A stretch of 64,000 nt of DNA from an uncultured Prevotellaceae bacterium (lineage in GTDB: Bacteria; Bacteroidota; Bacteroidia; Bacteroidales; Bacteroidaceae), in assembly GCA_900316985.1 (NCBI GenBank), contig ONFE01000002.1, positions 102,193 through 166,192 of the forward strand, given 5' to 3'. Positions 51,811 through 60,877 of this stretch are shown here, in pieces. Made by a program: the position numbers and the translations under genes. The first letter of the stretch is position 1. Every line of letters begins with the position of its first letter. The notes below the pieces were generated by a model. It was not told the origin of the DNA and made no database searches. It saw nothing but the letters and a program-made list of their open reading frames with translations.

Positions 51811-53293
51811 CAGATCCTCCTTTAAATTTGCGCTTCAGACTGTTCCAAAGTGCTGTCTTTTGCTGGAGAATCTGCAGGGAAATGCCTGTACTGGCCACAA
51901 GCAACAACCCGCCCATAGTCCAATAAGACCATCCTTGAAGAGTCTGGGTCACGATATAGACAGCAATTCCGATGGGTATTTGTAGCATCATATAACTGAT
52001 AACCTGTCGTGAAAGATTGAAATGGTATTTCCGATGGGTGTATATGATTGTTACTGCAAAATCAACGATGCTACAGATAAGCAAAGCGAAGCCAATACCC
52101 TTTAAACCATAGTCACCATACAGCAAGATAATCAGCAATACAATCGGCACATCGTAGATGACTTCAAGAAACATATATGAAAGTGAATCACCCTTGGCAA
52201 GTGACAAATATTGTACGGGAAGATTAACTGCACGCAGATATAGTGCAAGTGTAGCAATCTGAACCATATCGAGAACGGGCATGAACTTTCCGCTGTAAAG
52301 CAAGGGGATGATAATCGGGAGGGCGATAATCAAAGCAACCAGCATGGGCGACAGAATAAGTAGCGAAACCTCAATCTGTCTGTTAATGGTCAGGTTGCTT
52401 GCGGCAACATCTTTGTTTACTGCAGAAAGACGTGGAAAAAAGTCTGTTTCCATGGCAGAGAAAACCATACCCGCATAAACCATCGTCATCATATAACCCG
52501 CATTATACAAGCCCACGGCATCAAGTGAATCCGTGTAGTTCAGGTAGGAACGGATTATAAAATCGGCACCGCTGCCCATAACACCGGCTATCACGAAAGC
52601 CACTCCCAGACGGACCATGCTCATGCCTTTGTTAATGGATGATTTCTTGAATGATAACCGATAAGGATAAAGTCGTATGCTATAGCCGATAACAAGCAGC
52701 ATCTGCACGAATGTTAGTAAAAGAAGCGAGGGAATAATACCCCGCTGCCCCATCAGATAAAGAATGGGGATGCTTATGAGGACGGAAAGGAAAACACCAT
52801 ATATGGAAACCTTGGCAAGACTTTTCAGTTTGCGGGCTCCTTTGAGAATAGACAATTCACCACTCGTGATAGCCGTCATTCCGACAACAGGCGAAAGGAG
52901 AATGAAATGAAGGATGTGGTCTCCCCAACTGAATGTGAACCTATTGAGCAACGGACTCAGCACAATGCACAGCAGAGTTCCTGCTAAAGCCGTGAGGAAA
53001 CTCCATGTGCGGACAGTCATCACCGTCTCATCGACTTTTGTGTCATTCTTTTCGAAAGCCTCCGACATATCCCTCACTGCACTTGTGCCAATGCCGAGAT
53101 TGGTAGAATCGGAAACAAACTTAATCGTAGAACTGAAAAGCGACATCAAGCCCATACCATCCGGACCTAAGATAACGGCCACCAATTTGGTACGCACAAT
53201 CGACACAAGTATGTTAAGACCTTGAATACCACCAAATATGCTGGTGTACTTCAAGACATGTTGGTATGCGCTTTGTTTGCTTTTATTTTCCAT
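51803..53293 (-). CDS. Wzx-type polysaccharide flippase
   Basis: The 496-residue membrane protein of the MATE/MVF-like polysaccharide-transport superfamily has about 12-14 helices: YTSIFGGIQGLNILVSIVRT at the N-terminus and a RxxYSLxxxGL-like RLGVAFVIAGVMGSGADFII in the middle. It is predicted to flip undecaprenyl-linked oligosaccharide units across the inner membrane. The ATG at 53293 is preferred to a TTG two codons upstream. It is cotranscribed with the downstream glycosyltransferase. Confidence 0.9.
   Translation of the reverse strand: MENKSKQSAYQHVLKYTSIFGGIQGLNILVSIVRTKLVAVILGPDGMGLMSLFSSTIKFVSDSTNLGIGTSAVRDMSEAFEKNDTKVDETVMTVRTWSFLTALAGTLLCIVLSPLLNRFTFSWGDHILHFILLSPVVGMTAITSGELSILKGARKLKSLAKVSIYGVFLSVLISIPILYLMGQRGIIPSLLLLTFVQMLLVIGYSIRLYPYRLSFKKSSINKGMSMVRLGVAFVIAGVMGSGADFIIRSYLNYTDSLDAVGLYNAGYMMTMVYAGMVFSAMETDFFPRLSAVNKDVAASNLTINRQIEVSLLILSPMLVALIIALPIIIPLLYSGKFMPVLDMVQIATLALYLRAVNLPVQYLSLAKGDSLSYMFLEVIYDVPIVLLIILLYGDYGLKGIGFALLICSIVDFAVTIIYTHRKYHFNLSRQVISYMMLQIPIGIAVYIVTQTLQGWSYWTMGGLLLVASTGISLQILQQKTALWNSLKRKFKGGSDE
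51816..51822 (-). promoter_or_regulatory. Shine-Dalgarno of the glycosyltransferase inside the flippase gene
   Basis: AAGGAGG on the minus strand, 5 nt before the ATG at 51810, at an 8-nt gene overlap. Confidence 0.5.
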
Positions 53294-53341
53294 CTTCAAA
53301 AAATAAACGTTCTTTTCAGTCTTTTATTATAAAATAATGTG

Positions 53342-53349
53342 TACCTTTG
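53342..53349 (+). promoter_or_regulatory. -7 box of the plus-strand glycosyltransferase pair
   Basis: TACCTTTG, 8 nt before the ATG at 53358. Confidence 0.6.
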
Positions 53350-53357
53350 TGGCATAA

Positions 53358-54347
53358 ATGACACATCCAATTATGGACAACGACAAACCAAATAGGAAAA
53401 AACCACTTGTCAGTTTCATTGTGACTTATCACAATGAGACAATGACTATGTTACGCGAATGTCTCGACAGTATTTTAGCCTTGACACTTGCTGACGAAGA
53501 GCGCGAAATCATCATTGTTGATGACGGGTCTGACGAAAGCCCGCTCAATGAACTGCTTGAATATCGCGACAGAATTCTTTATGTCAGACAAACAAACAAT
53601 GGCGTAAGTGTTGCCAGAAACAGAGGCATAGCCAATGCAAACGGCCAGTTTATACAGTTTGTTGACGCCGATGATACCATCATCGATTCAGGATATGAGC
53701 ATGTTCTTGACGTTGTGAGAAACAATGAACCAGATATGGTGCTTTTTAATTTCACTACCGAGGAAGAAGACGTAGATACGCCATACTTATTCAATGGACC
53801 TTTTTCCGGCAGCGAATATATGCAGCACAATAACCTCAAGGCATCTGTCTGTTGCTATATTTTCAAGAAAAAAACACTCGTGGACCTGCGCTTTACGGAA
53901 GGTATTGAATATGGCGAAGACGAGCAATTTACACCTCAGCTAATCCTGAGAGCTGAAAAACTATACGCTACCGATACTTTCGCCTACTTCTACAGGATGC
54001 ACGACAGATCGGTAACTCACAATGACTCTTCTCGCGCACTTGCCAAAAAGTTCAAGGATACAGAGCACGTGATTCTCTATCTAAACCATTTGTCGCAGAC
54101 ACTTCCAACCGCAGAAAGATTGGCTTTGCAACGTCGTGTGGCTCAACTGACAATGGATTATCTCTACAACATCATTACAAAGACACATTCAGAACACCAA
54201 CTTGATGAACGGCTCAAGCGGTTGGAGAAAGAAGGCCTGTTCCCATTGCCCGACAAGAATTACACTTCAAAATACAAACTGTTTGGCAAGATGATTAAAC
54301 ACAAATATGGTCGGAAAATAATGCTTTACCTGTTGGGAAGATTGTAA
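53358..54347 (+). CDS. Glycosyltransferase family 2 protein
   Basis: The 329-residue product is GT-A: VSFIVTYHNETMTMLRECLD, IIIVDDGSDESPL and FIQFVDADDTIIDSGYE (DxD). Starts at 53358 or at an ATG five codons later (MDNDKPNRKK); the first is 8 nt from the -7 box. The local sequence is more A/T-rich than the flanking core genes, common for surface-glycan genes. Substrate unknown. It precedes the next GT2 gene by 13 nt. Confidence 0.88.
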   Translation: MTHPIMDNDKPNRKKPLVSFIVTYHNETMTMLRECLDSILALTLADEEREIIIVDDGSDESPLNELLEYRDRILYVRQTNNGVSVARNRGIANANGQFIQFVDADDTIIDSGYEHVLDVVRNNEPDMVLFNFTTEEEDVDTPYLFNGPFSGSEYMQHNNLKASVCCYIFKKKTLVDLRFTEGIEYGEDEQFTPQLILRAEKLYATDTFAYFYRMHDRSVTHNDSSRALAKKFKDTEHVILYLNHLSQTLPTAERLALQRRVAQLTMDYLYNIITKTHSEHQLDERLKRLEKEGLFPLPDKNYTSKYKLFGKMIKHKYGRKIMLYLLGRL

Positions 54348-54360
54348 TCAGCCAATATAT

Positions 54361-55359
54361 ATGGAGAATATGATTTCTGTCATCGTTTGCACTTTCAATC
54401 AAGAGGATACTATCAGCCGTACACTCGATAGTGTTCTATGCCAGAAGTGTCATGTTCCCTTTGAGATTATCATCGGTGAAGACTGTTCTACGGATGGGAC
54501 CTTAGCCATTTGCAAAACGTATCAGCAAAAATATCCTGACATTATAAAAATCTTTGCTAACCATCCCAACAAAGGCATTGTGGAAAATTATTACGATTGT
54601 CTGTTGGCCTGCAAAGGAGAATATATTGCTGATTGTGCTGGTGACGATTACTGGGTTGATGACCATAAACTGGAAAAAGAATTACGTGTCCTCGAAGAGC
54701 ATCAAGAAGTAACATTGGTACATACTGGCTGGCAGATTATTCCACAATCCAGCAGTGAAATCCTCCCTCCTACTCCCCAACCATATACTTCGGCCATTAC
54801 TGACGGAAAGTTGATGCTTGAAGATATCATCACACAGACTTCGACTCCTGTTATCCACTTGTGTACATCACTTTATCGTAAAGACACCTTTCTGAAAGCC
54901 TATCAGAAAGATGATTATCTGTTTCGTAATCAAGGATTTGGATGCGAAGATCTACAGCTTTCATTCATTATGGCTTTAAATGGGAATATAGCCTATATAC
55001 CTGATATCACACTGAACTATAATATTGGTAATGGCTCCATTTCCAATCAATCTGATGAGGAGAAGCAGTTCCATTTCATTGCAAAGACCACTTCATTGAG
55101 AGTGTATCTTGCAGAACACTATTACAGGCGAACGGATAAGATTGAAAAGGATCTAAGCCACAGACTTTTTGCACTCAACATGCACGCGTTTCGTTCTCAC
55201 AACAAGACACTCGCCTCAAAAGCATCTCAATTAGGGAAAGAATGGAAAGTCAGAAGGACAGCCCTAACTAGCGTAGTGGAGACTGTCATGAAAAACGAAC
55301 TGACGTGGAATATTGCGCTTTTAACTAGAAAACTAGCCGTTTCCCTAAAGCGCCCTTAA
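54361..55359 (+). CDS. Glycosyltransferase family 2 protein
   Basis: The 332-residue product is GT-A with ISVIVCTFNQEDTISRTLDS, IIIGEDCSTDGTLAIC and YIADCAGDDYWVDDHKL (the GDDYW motif typical of a GT2 subgroup). Substrate unknown. It is cotranscribed with the preceding gene. Its TAA stop (55357-55359) shares TTAA with the TAA of the convergent GT4 gene. Confidence 0.88.
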   Translation: MENMISVIVCTFNQEDTISRTLDSVLCQKCHVPFEIIIGEDCSTDGTLAICKTYQQKYPDIIKIFANHPNKGIVENYYDCLLACKGEYIADCAGDDYWVDDHKLEKELRVLEEHQEVTLVHTGWQIIPQSSSEILPPTPQPYTSAITDGKLMLEDIITQTSTPVIHLCTSLYRKDTFLKAYQKDDYLFRNQGFGCEDLQLSFIMALNGNIAYIPDITLNYNIGNGSISNQSDEEKQFHFIAKTTSLRVYLAEHYYRRTDKIEKDLSHRLFALNMHAFRSHNKTLASKASQLGKEWKVRRTALTSVVETVMKNELTWNIALLTRKLAVSLKRP

Positions 55360-56507
55360 CCTTCAATAACTGATAGGAACAACTGTTCCAATTCCAAGGC
55401 AACAGCCTTGGGAGAAAACTTTTCGGCTATGACTTCCGATACTTTCCGACGGTCATACTCTATCTGCCGGCTTACGGATTCCATCATCTTCGCGAGAGCA
55501 TCTGCATCACCGGTTTTAACGATATGACAACCTTCACCTATTCTTAACGAACGGGGAGTTACTTCCGTTGCTACAACGGGTATGCCTGTACTCATGGCCT
55601 CCATCAGACTCAGCGGCTGTACCTCGCTCTTGCTAGCAAGCACCAAAGCATCACTGTTATAGAGTAATTCACGTACTTCCTGGCGAGAAAGGCGACCGTG
55701 CGAATGCACATCTTGATGACGTCGATGAGCATCTATCAATTGGCGGCATGATTTGCCATCTGTTCCACCGCCGGCAATATCCAAGGTGGTACCATCGGGG
55801 AGTTGATCAAAGGCATCAAGCAGAACATCATATCCCTTCAAGGGCCAGAAATTGGCCAGACAGCAGAACCGGAATCCATGCTCATCAGGTTGACGTTCAC
55901 GGTACGCAAAGAAATCTGTATCAACCATATTGGGAATATATTTCCAACGGTAATTATTCCCGAAAAGCGGTGATAAGCTCTCAACAAGTTCTTCCGAAAC
56001 AGTAACCACGCAGTCGGCATGCTCATAGGCTTCACGAAGCATCGGCATCAGCCAAGTATCCTTATATCCAGGCCCAAACTCCTGTTCGTAAATCATCTTT
56101 GAGAGATGTTCCGTAATAATATATGGTATGCCATAAGCCTCGCTGAGTTGCATGGCTGCATATCCTGCCCATTTACAACAATGAGCATGGATGATATCAG
56201 GCTTACCGTTTTCAGCAACATACTCATCAAACATTTTTTTCACGATGCGGATCCAGCGCTTCGCATTCAACCTGAAACACTTTGGAATGCCACGCATATA
56301 AGATTGATAGACTGTCACATCGTCCAACATCTTATAATGGTGACTGTAAGGGAGCTTTACAAATTCACTCAGGCTCTTCTTTACTGATAGCTGCACATTG
56401 CTGACAATCGCCACACGATGACCTAATGCTTGTAGCGCCTTTGCCTGCTCCAAACAAAACTCACCTCCATAGGGAGGGAAAAAAGAAGGAATCTCAACAA
56501 TATGCAT
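55356..56507 (-). CDS. Glycosyltransferase family 4 protein
   Basis: The 383-residue product has the GT-B fold: SFFPPYGGEFCLEQAKALQALG (N-terminal donor side), HAHCCKWAGYAAMQL, then VDTDFF and a C-terminal half with CLANFWPLKGYDVLLDAF and the E-x7-E motif ASKSEVQPLSLMEAMSTG. It is a retaining glycosyltransferase, probably of the surface polysaccharide pathway. It converges head-on with the GT2 gene. Confidence 0.9.
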   Translation of the reverse strand: MHIVEIPSFFPPYGGEFCLEQAKALQALGHRVAIVSNVQLSVKKSLSEFVKLPYSHHYKMLDDVTVYQSYMRGIPKCFRLNAKRWIRIVKKMFDEYVAENGKPDIIHAHCCKWAGYAAMQLSEAYGIPYIITEHLSKMIYEQEFGPGYKDTWLMPMLREAYEHADCVVTVSEELVESLSPLFGNNYRWKYIPNMVDTDFFAYRERQPDEHGFRFCCLANFWPLKGYDVLLDAFDQLPDGTTLDIAGGGTDGKSCRQLIDAHRRHQDVHSHGRLSRQEVRELLYNSDALVLASKSEVQPLSLMEAMSTGIPVVATEVTPRSLRIGEGCHIVKTGDADALAKMMESVSRQIEYDRRKVSEVIAEKFSPKAVALELEQLFLSVIEG

Positions 56508-56516
56508 AAGTGAATG

Positions 56517-56549
56517 AAAAAAGGGACGGATGCCATAACATCCATCCCT
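56517..56549 (-). terminator. Terminator of rpsP
   Basis: AGGGACGGATG (56522-56532) pairs with CATCCATCCCT (56539-56549; one G-T pair), 6-nt loop, followed on the minus strand by six T. It lies 33 nt after the rpsP stop. Confidence 0.88.
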
Positions 56550-56581
56550 GGTAATTTCTTACTTGTTTTTGAAGCAAGTGA

Positions 56582-57145
56582 TTAAGCCTCTGCAGGAGCT
56601 TCAGCAGCAGCTTCCTCTGCGGGAGCTTCGGCGGCAGCCTCTTCAGCAGCCTTAGCAGCTTCAGCCTCTGCCTTAGCAGCAGCCTCTGCAGCCTTCTTGT
56701 CGGCTACCTTCTTGGCGATGGCTTCATTCACCTTCTTCTCTGCCTCCAGTTCCTTGGCGGCAGCATCCTTCTTGGCCTTGCTCTCACTTGCGGCTACAGC
56801 TTCGAGTCCCTTCTGCTTATCTGCTTTCCAGGCATCGAACTTCTTCTGTGCAGCAGCCTCGTCGAAAGCACCTTTCTTCACACCTCCGCGGAGATGCTTC
56901 ATTAGGTAAACGCCCTCGTTCTTGAGGATGTTACGAACAGTGTCAGTGGGCTGTGCGCCAACTTCTACCCAATAGAGGGCACGGTCGAAATTCAAATCTA
57001 CTGTGGCGGGATTGGTGTTTGGATTGTAAGTACCAATCTTTTCAGTAAATTTACCATCACGTGGTGCGCGAACGTCTGCAATAACGATGCGATAAACAGC
57101 ATAACCTTTGCGGCCGCCGCGTTGCAATCTGATTTTTGTTGCCAT
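56582..57145 (-). CDS. rpsP: 30S ribosomal protein S16 with Ala/Glu/Lys tail
   Basis: The 187-residue product starts with a standard S16 (residues 1-80; [52 protein letters not shown]). From about residue 100 it continues into a low-complexity tail of Ala, Glu and Lys ([20 protein letters not shown]). Such tails are known in Bacteroidota S16. A small hairpin (GCTCYTA/TAAGAGC, 57184-57202) lies in its leader. Single gene with its own promoter and terminator. Confidence 0.95.
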   Translation of the reverse strand: MATKIRLQRGGRKGYAVYRIVIADVRAPRDGKFTEKIGTYNPNTNPATVDLNFDRALYWVEVGAQPTDTVRNILKNEGVYLMKHLRGGVKKGAFDEAAAQKKFDAWKADKQKGLEAVAASESKAKKDAAAKELEAEKKVNEAIAKKVADKKAAEAAAKAEAEAAKAAEEAAAEAPAEEAAAEAPAEA

Positions 57146-57208
57146 TTTCTTTAATTTTTTTTTTTATTGAGGTTTGAATTTTATGCTCCTATCTCGTAAG
57201 AGCGGGTG

Positions 57209-57216
57209 CAAAGGTA
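57209..57216 (-). promoter_or_regulatory. -7 box of rpsP
   Basis: TACCTTTG on the minus strand, 63 nt before the ATG at 57145. Confidence 0.65.
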
Positions 57217-57293
57217 CAAAGATCTGCTTAAAATACCAAATAAATATCCATTTATTTTGAATTGGAGGTCAAGAATCCATACAATAGGAAAGG

Positions 57294-58097
57294 TCAAATC
57301 AACTCAAAGACTTCACTGGGCACCTTGCGTTTCAGCACGTCGAGTAGGAAATCCTTTCCTGGCACGATACCGTAACTTTGAAGAACCATCTCCACCGTCT
57401 TGCGAGCTAATTCCGGATGATTGTTTTCCTCACTGAGGTGGCATAGCCATACATGACGTAGTTCGGGTGTGGCATTCTCTGCTAGAGCGATGGCGCATTC
57501 CTTGTTGGAAAGATGTCCTTTCTGGCTGTGCACACGGTCTTTCAGATACTGCGGATAAGGGCCCGACTGCAGCATCTCTTCATCGTGGTTGGCCTCGATA
57601 ACAAGATAGTTAGCTCGGCTGATGAAGGGTTTGATTTCGTCAGTAATTTGCCCGGCATCGGTTATGAGACAGAAAGTCACCCCGCAAGCCTCAATACAAT
57701 AGCCCATACAGTCGGAACTGTCGTGCGGAACATCAAATGAAGTTACGGTAAAGTCGCCAAGTGTGAAAGTTGTTCCTTTCTCAAAGACCTGGGCATTTTC
57801 GGGTGATATCTTGCGGGCAACGCAATAGTTGCGGTCGATTCCGACATGAACGGCATGGGTTGTATAGACGGGCAGATTAAAATCATTGCTCACGACGCCA
57901 ACACTCTTCACATGGTCAGCGTGGTCATGAGTGACAAGCACATGTTTCACGTCGGTAATTTGCAGACCGTGATCGTGAAATCCCTTTTTCAGTGCTCTTA
58001 TTCCTATTCCGGAGTCTATGATTAAGCCATCCCTCTCGGTGAACAGATAGTAGCAGTTTCCACTACTGCCGCTCCCGAAGGATATAAATTTCAGCAT
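57294..58097 (-). CDS. MBL-fold metallo-hydrolase (YycJ/WalJ-like)
   Basis: The 267-residue product has the metallo-beta-lactamase metal motif HxHxDH at H57, H59, D61, H62 (VTHDHADHVKSVG), preceded by FGSGSSGNCYYLFTERDGLIIDSG. It resembles YycJ/WalJ, a nuclease-like MBL enzyme in Gram-positives; substrate not defined here. Additional metal ligands are expected in DVPHDSSDCMGY and LCHLSEENNHPE. It stands alone with its own promoter. Confidence 0.88.
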   Translation of the reverse strand: MLKFISFGSGSSGNCYYLFTERDGLIIDSGIGIRALKKGFHDHGLQITDVKHVLVTHDHADHVKSVGVVSNDFNLPVYTTHAVHVGIDRNYCVARKISPENAQVFEKGTTFTLGDFTVTSFDVPHDSSDCMGYCIEACGVTFCLITDAGQITDEIKPFISRANYLVIEANHDEEMLQSGPYPQYLKDRVHSQKGHLSNKECAIALAENATPELRHVWLCHLSEENNHPELARKTVEMVLQSYGIVPGKDFLLDVLKRKVPSEVFELI

Positions 58098-58116
58098 TTT
58101 AGTTGTTATTTTGATG

Positions 58117-58124
58117 CAAAAGTA
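58117..58124 (-). promoter_or_regulatory. -7 box of the MBL-fold gene
   Basis: TACTTTTG on the minus strand, 19 nt before the ATG at 58097. Confidence 0.6.
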
Positions 58125-58157
58125 AGTAAAATTGCACTGAATACCAAGAAAATTGGT

Positions 58158-58165
58158 TACCTTTG
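58158..58165 (+). promoter_or_regulatory. -7 box of the lipoprotein gene at 58187
   Basis: TACCTTTG, 21 nt before the ATG at 58187; divergent from the MBL-fold promoter. Confidence 0.65.
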
Positions 58166-58186
58166 CATCACTTTTAAGAATTTTAT

Positions 58187-58654
58187 ATGAATTTAAAATA
58201 TCTTCTAGCCATCATAGTTACGGCATTTATGCTGTTCAGTTGCGATTCCACATCCTTTGTCCGTGGAGAGCATAAGGTGCGTGCTGCCGTGGACAGTTTT
58301 GCCTTCTACTATTTCAACTGGCAGTTTTCCAAGGCTTCGCGTTTTGTCACTGACAGTTCGCAGGTTTGGCTACGCTATGCAGCTAGTCAGGTACACGAGG
58401 CAGACGTTAATATTCTGCGCGATAAAGAAGATGCAACCATTGAAATCGAGGAGGTTAACGTTACCTCAGGCGATGAGGCTACTGCCCGCATCACTGTGAG
58501 GGATTTCCTGCGGATGGACACAATAGGAACGGAAGGACACCTCGTCAAAAAGGCTTCCTACATTCTTCACTTGGAAGAAGCAACTGAGGATAAAGTACGG
58601 TGGAAGGTCAGAATGGAAGGCCTACCGCAAAGTGAAAGGAGAAATCGCGACTGA
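58187..58654 (+). CDS. Small lipoprotein, function unknown
   Basis: The 155-residue product has a lipoprotein signal (MNLKYLLAIIVTAFMLFSCD; Cys19). The mature part looks like a small alpha+beta domain (AAVDSFAFYYFNWQFSKASRF; EDATIEIEEVNVTSGDEATA), reminiscent of NTF2-like folds but without a convincing match. Its last 47 nt overlap the end of tamL on the opposite strand. Confidence 0.75.
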   Translation: MNLKYLLAIIVTAFMLFSCDSTSFVRGEHKVRAAVDSFAFYYFNWQFSKASRFVTDSSQVWLRYAASQVHEADVNILRDKEDATIEIEEVNVTSGDEATARITVRDFLRMDTIGTEGHLVKKASYILHLEEATEDKVRWKVRMEGLPQSERRNRD

Positions 58655-60824
58655 GGCGTGGGTGGATGATTGCCCAATGTTCTTTGTCTGTTTCGTAGGC
58701 AGGGTTAATTGCTTTCATGCCCATATCGAAACGCACGATGAAATAATCGAAATTGAACCGTAATCCTAAGCCGTAAGCCACGGCTATCTGCTTGTAGAAT
58801 TCATTCAAGCGGAATTGTCCCCCTGGCTGTTCTTCATATTCACGGAAAGTCCAGATGTTACCTGCATCCAGAAATAGTGCGCCATAGATTTTCCAGAAAA
58901 GCCAGGAACGGAGTTCGGCATTAAGGTCCAGTTTGATATCACCGGTTTGATTGATGAAGTCAATACGTCCGTCTGTTCCCTTGTAACTACCAGGGCCAAG
59001 TCCTCTTACGCTCCATCCTCTGACAGAGTTCGCACCACCTGAGAAATACCGCTTCTCAAAAGGCAGTACTGTTGAGTTTCCATAGGGATAAGCCAGTCCA
59101 AGACGACCATGGAGGGCAAGTTGATTATGGGAATCGAACACAAAGAGATGGGTGTAATCTATATCACCTTTTATATATTGTGCATAAGCAATATTGAAAA
59201 GTGTGTACTGACCATCACTGTTTTTGCTGGCGTGACTCATCGAACTGATGCCATGCAGCAAGTTTCCCGCTGTCTCCAGACTTGTACGGAGCACATTGGA
59301 GCCATCGTTATAGGTCATACCACCTCCGACTTTCATAATGAAAAGATCTTCGTAGTTATAACGCAGGATAGCATTACGGCTGTTAGCATTATCGAGATAA
59401 TCGGTCTTGAAAGTCTCTGAAATCCATGGCATATAGACGTAGTTGAGGTCAATAAGATCAAACCTCCACGTTGTGTTTTTATGCACGGAACTTCCCCACC
59501 TATAACGCCAGGCTGCAGAGAAAAGACGGCGATGGAACTCAGGACGGTTCTGCAAGTTCCATCCCACCCTCAATTCCGAAGTAGCCTGTGAATGGAGTTT
59601 GCGCACTTTTGCCGGCAGGAAAGGTGCAAGCAGACGGGGAAACTGCAAACTGGATTCCAGATTGTATTCCACATAGTTCTGATTCTGATAGCCTTCCAAT
59701 CCGGTGATAGCTTCATATGCTCCACGCAGTTCAATGGAAAATGTCTCGGAACCATGGAATACATTGCGGTTGGTATAAGTAATAGAAAGTGCGGCACCGA
59801 GGTCACCTGCGGTGTTCGTACCTTCAGGCTGGAAACTGATGGAATTGGTCTTGTTGGGACTAAGCAGGATATTACAATCCAAAAGTGTCGTGTCGGGTAC
59901 TTCCGCTAATCGTATATTGGTGTATTTCAGAGCGCCAAGACGTCCTAATGCATTGTAGGTTTTCTGCAGATTGTCCATGCAGAAAGGTTTCCCCTCCTCT
60001 ACCCATGTGTTGTCACGTAAGACTCGCCTTCTAAGTGGCAGTTTGGTAGAATCTTCACTCAGATAGTTCACCTTTCTTATATAATAACGCGGATGGAGTA
60101 TCTCTTCAGCATTACTGTTTGCACGATATTTCTGTAGATGAAGAGTAAGCGAAATATCCTTCTCGCCGCGGATCGTATCGGCAGTATAGCGAATAAAGTC
60201 TTTATGAAAACGGTAATAGCCCTGGTTGTTGAGAAACTGCGTGATACGTTTGCGCTCCTGGTCAAGTGTATTAACGGTGAACTTGCTTCCGGCTTGAAGA
60301 GCATTCTTACGGAACGCGGGATCATCAAGCAACTTTGCAATAGAGTCGTCGGCAATATCGTACGTGATGTCCTTAATTAAATAAGGAATGCCTGGCTTCA
60401 ACGTATAGACCACATCAAGTTTATGACGACGTGTATAGGTGTCCACATCAACCTGAGCATTCATGTAACCCATATTCTGGAGGGCCTGACGGAGGTCTTC
60501 ACTGGTGAGACGGGCCTGAAGCGTATCGAAGATAACAGGTGCTTCGCCGATATTCTGAAGCGTACGGTTAAGCCATTTCGTCGTGTCACGTCCTGAGAGG
60601 GTGTACATTCCGAGCGGAACCTTAAACAGGGAGAACCACTTGGAATTGCCTTTCTGCCGGATATACGGCTCAAGTGAAGCAGGATCAAGACCGGGCTCTT
60701 CGCTTCGGATTTCCACCTTATGAAGCATATACTGACCATCGGGTACGAACTTTCCTGCCGAACAAGCATTCAGCAACGCAATAACAACCGTCAGTATCAG
60801 CAATATGGATAGTTTATTCTTCAC
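58608..60824 (-). CDS. tamL: TamL-like BamA-family outer-membrane lipoprotein
   Basis: The start is a GTG at 60824; there is no ATG nearby. The 738-residue product has a lipobox (ALLNACSAG, Cys21), which separates TamL of Bacteroidota from TamA. POTRA-like modules follow (residues about 30-330; GYMNAQVDVDTYTRRHKLDV and NNQGYYRFHKDFIRYTAD), then the barrel with the conserved lid motif GGANSVRGWSVRGLGPGSY and a terminal Phe (FHFAVGLPF). It is thought to pair with TamB for outer-membrane or surface export. TamB is not in the window. Confidence 0.9.
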   Translation of the reverse strand: MKNKLSILLILTVVIALLNACSAGKFVPDGQYMLHKVEIRSEEPGLDPASLEPYIRQKGNSKWFSLFKVPLGMYTLSGRDTTKWLNRTLQNIGEAPVIFDTLQARLTSEDLRQALQNMGYMNAQVDVDTYTRRHKLDVVYTLKPGIPYLIKDITYDIADDSIAKLLDDPAFRKNALQAGSKFTVNTLDQERKRITQFLNNQGYYRFHKDFIRYTADTIRGEKDISLTLHLQKYRANSNAEEILHPRYYIRKVNYLSEDSTKLPLRRRVLRDNTWVEEGKPFCMDNLQKTYNALGRLGALKYTNIRLAEVPDTTLLDCNILLSPNKTNSISFQPEGTNTAGDLGAALSITYTNRNVFHGSETFSIELRGAYEAITGLEGYQNQNYVEYNLESSLQFPRLLAPFLPAKVRKLHSQATSELRVGWNLQNRPEFHRRLFSAAWRYRWGSSVHKNTTWRFDLIDLNYVYMPWISETFKTDYLDNANSRNAILRYNYEDLFIMKVGGGMTYNDGSNVLRTSLETAGNLLHGISSMSHASKNSDGQYTLFNIAYAQYIKGDIDYTHLFVFDSHNQLALHGRLGLAYPYGNSTVLPFEKRYFSGGANSVRGWSVRGLGPGSYKGTDGRIDFINQTGDIKLDLNAELRSWLFWKIYGALFLDAGNIWTFREYEEQPGGQFRLNEFYKQIAVAYGLGLRFNFDYFIVRFDMGMKAINPAYETDKEHWAIIHPRLSRDFSFHFAVGLPF

Positions 60825-60843
60825 TTTAACGGAAATTTCGTTG

Positions 60844-60851
60844 CAAAGGTA
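60844..60851 (-). promoter_or_regulatory. -7 box of tamL
   Basis: TACCTTTG on the minus strand, 19 nt before the GTG at 60824; supports that start. Confidence 0.65.
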
Positions 60852-60863
60852 ATATAATTTTTG

Positions 60864-60871
60864 TACTTTTG
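60864..60871 (+). promoter_or_regulatory. -7 box of the TrmH-family gene
   Basis: TACTTTTG ends 6 nt before the ATG at 60878, predicting a leaderless mRNA. Confidence 0.65.
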
Positions 60872-60877
60872 TAGCCG

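Noticed and set aside
53294-53299. TTG two codons upstream of the flippase ATG
   Set aside because: ATG at 53293 is a normal start with the expected N-terminus; nothing favours TTG.
55325-55336. CTAGAAAACTAG motif near the end of a GT2 gene, resembling the valS array
   Set aside because: Only two CTAG with 8-nt spacing; not a period-9 array.
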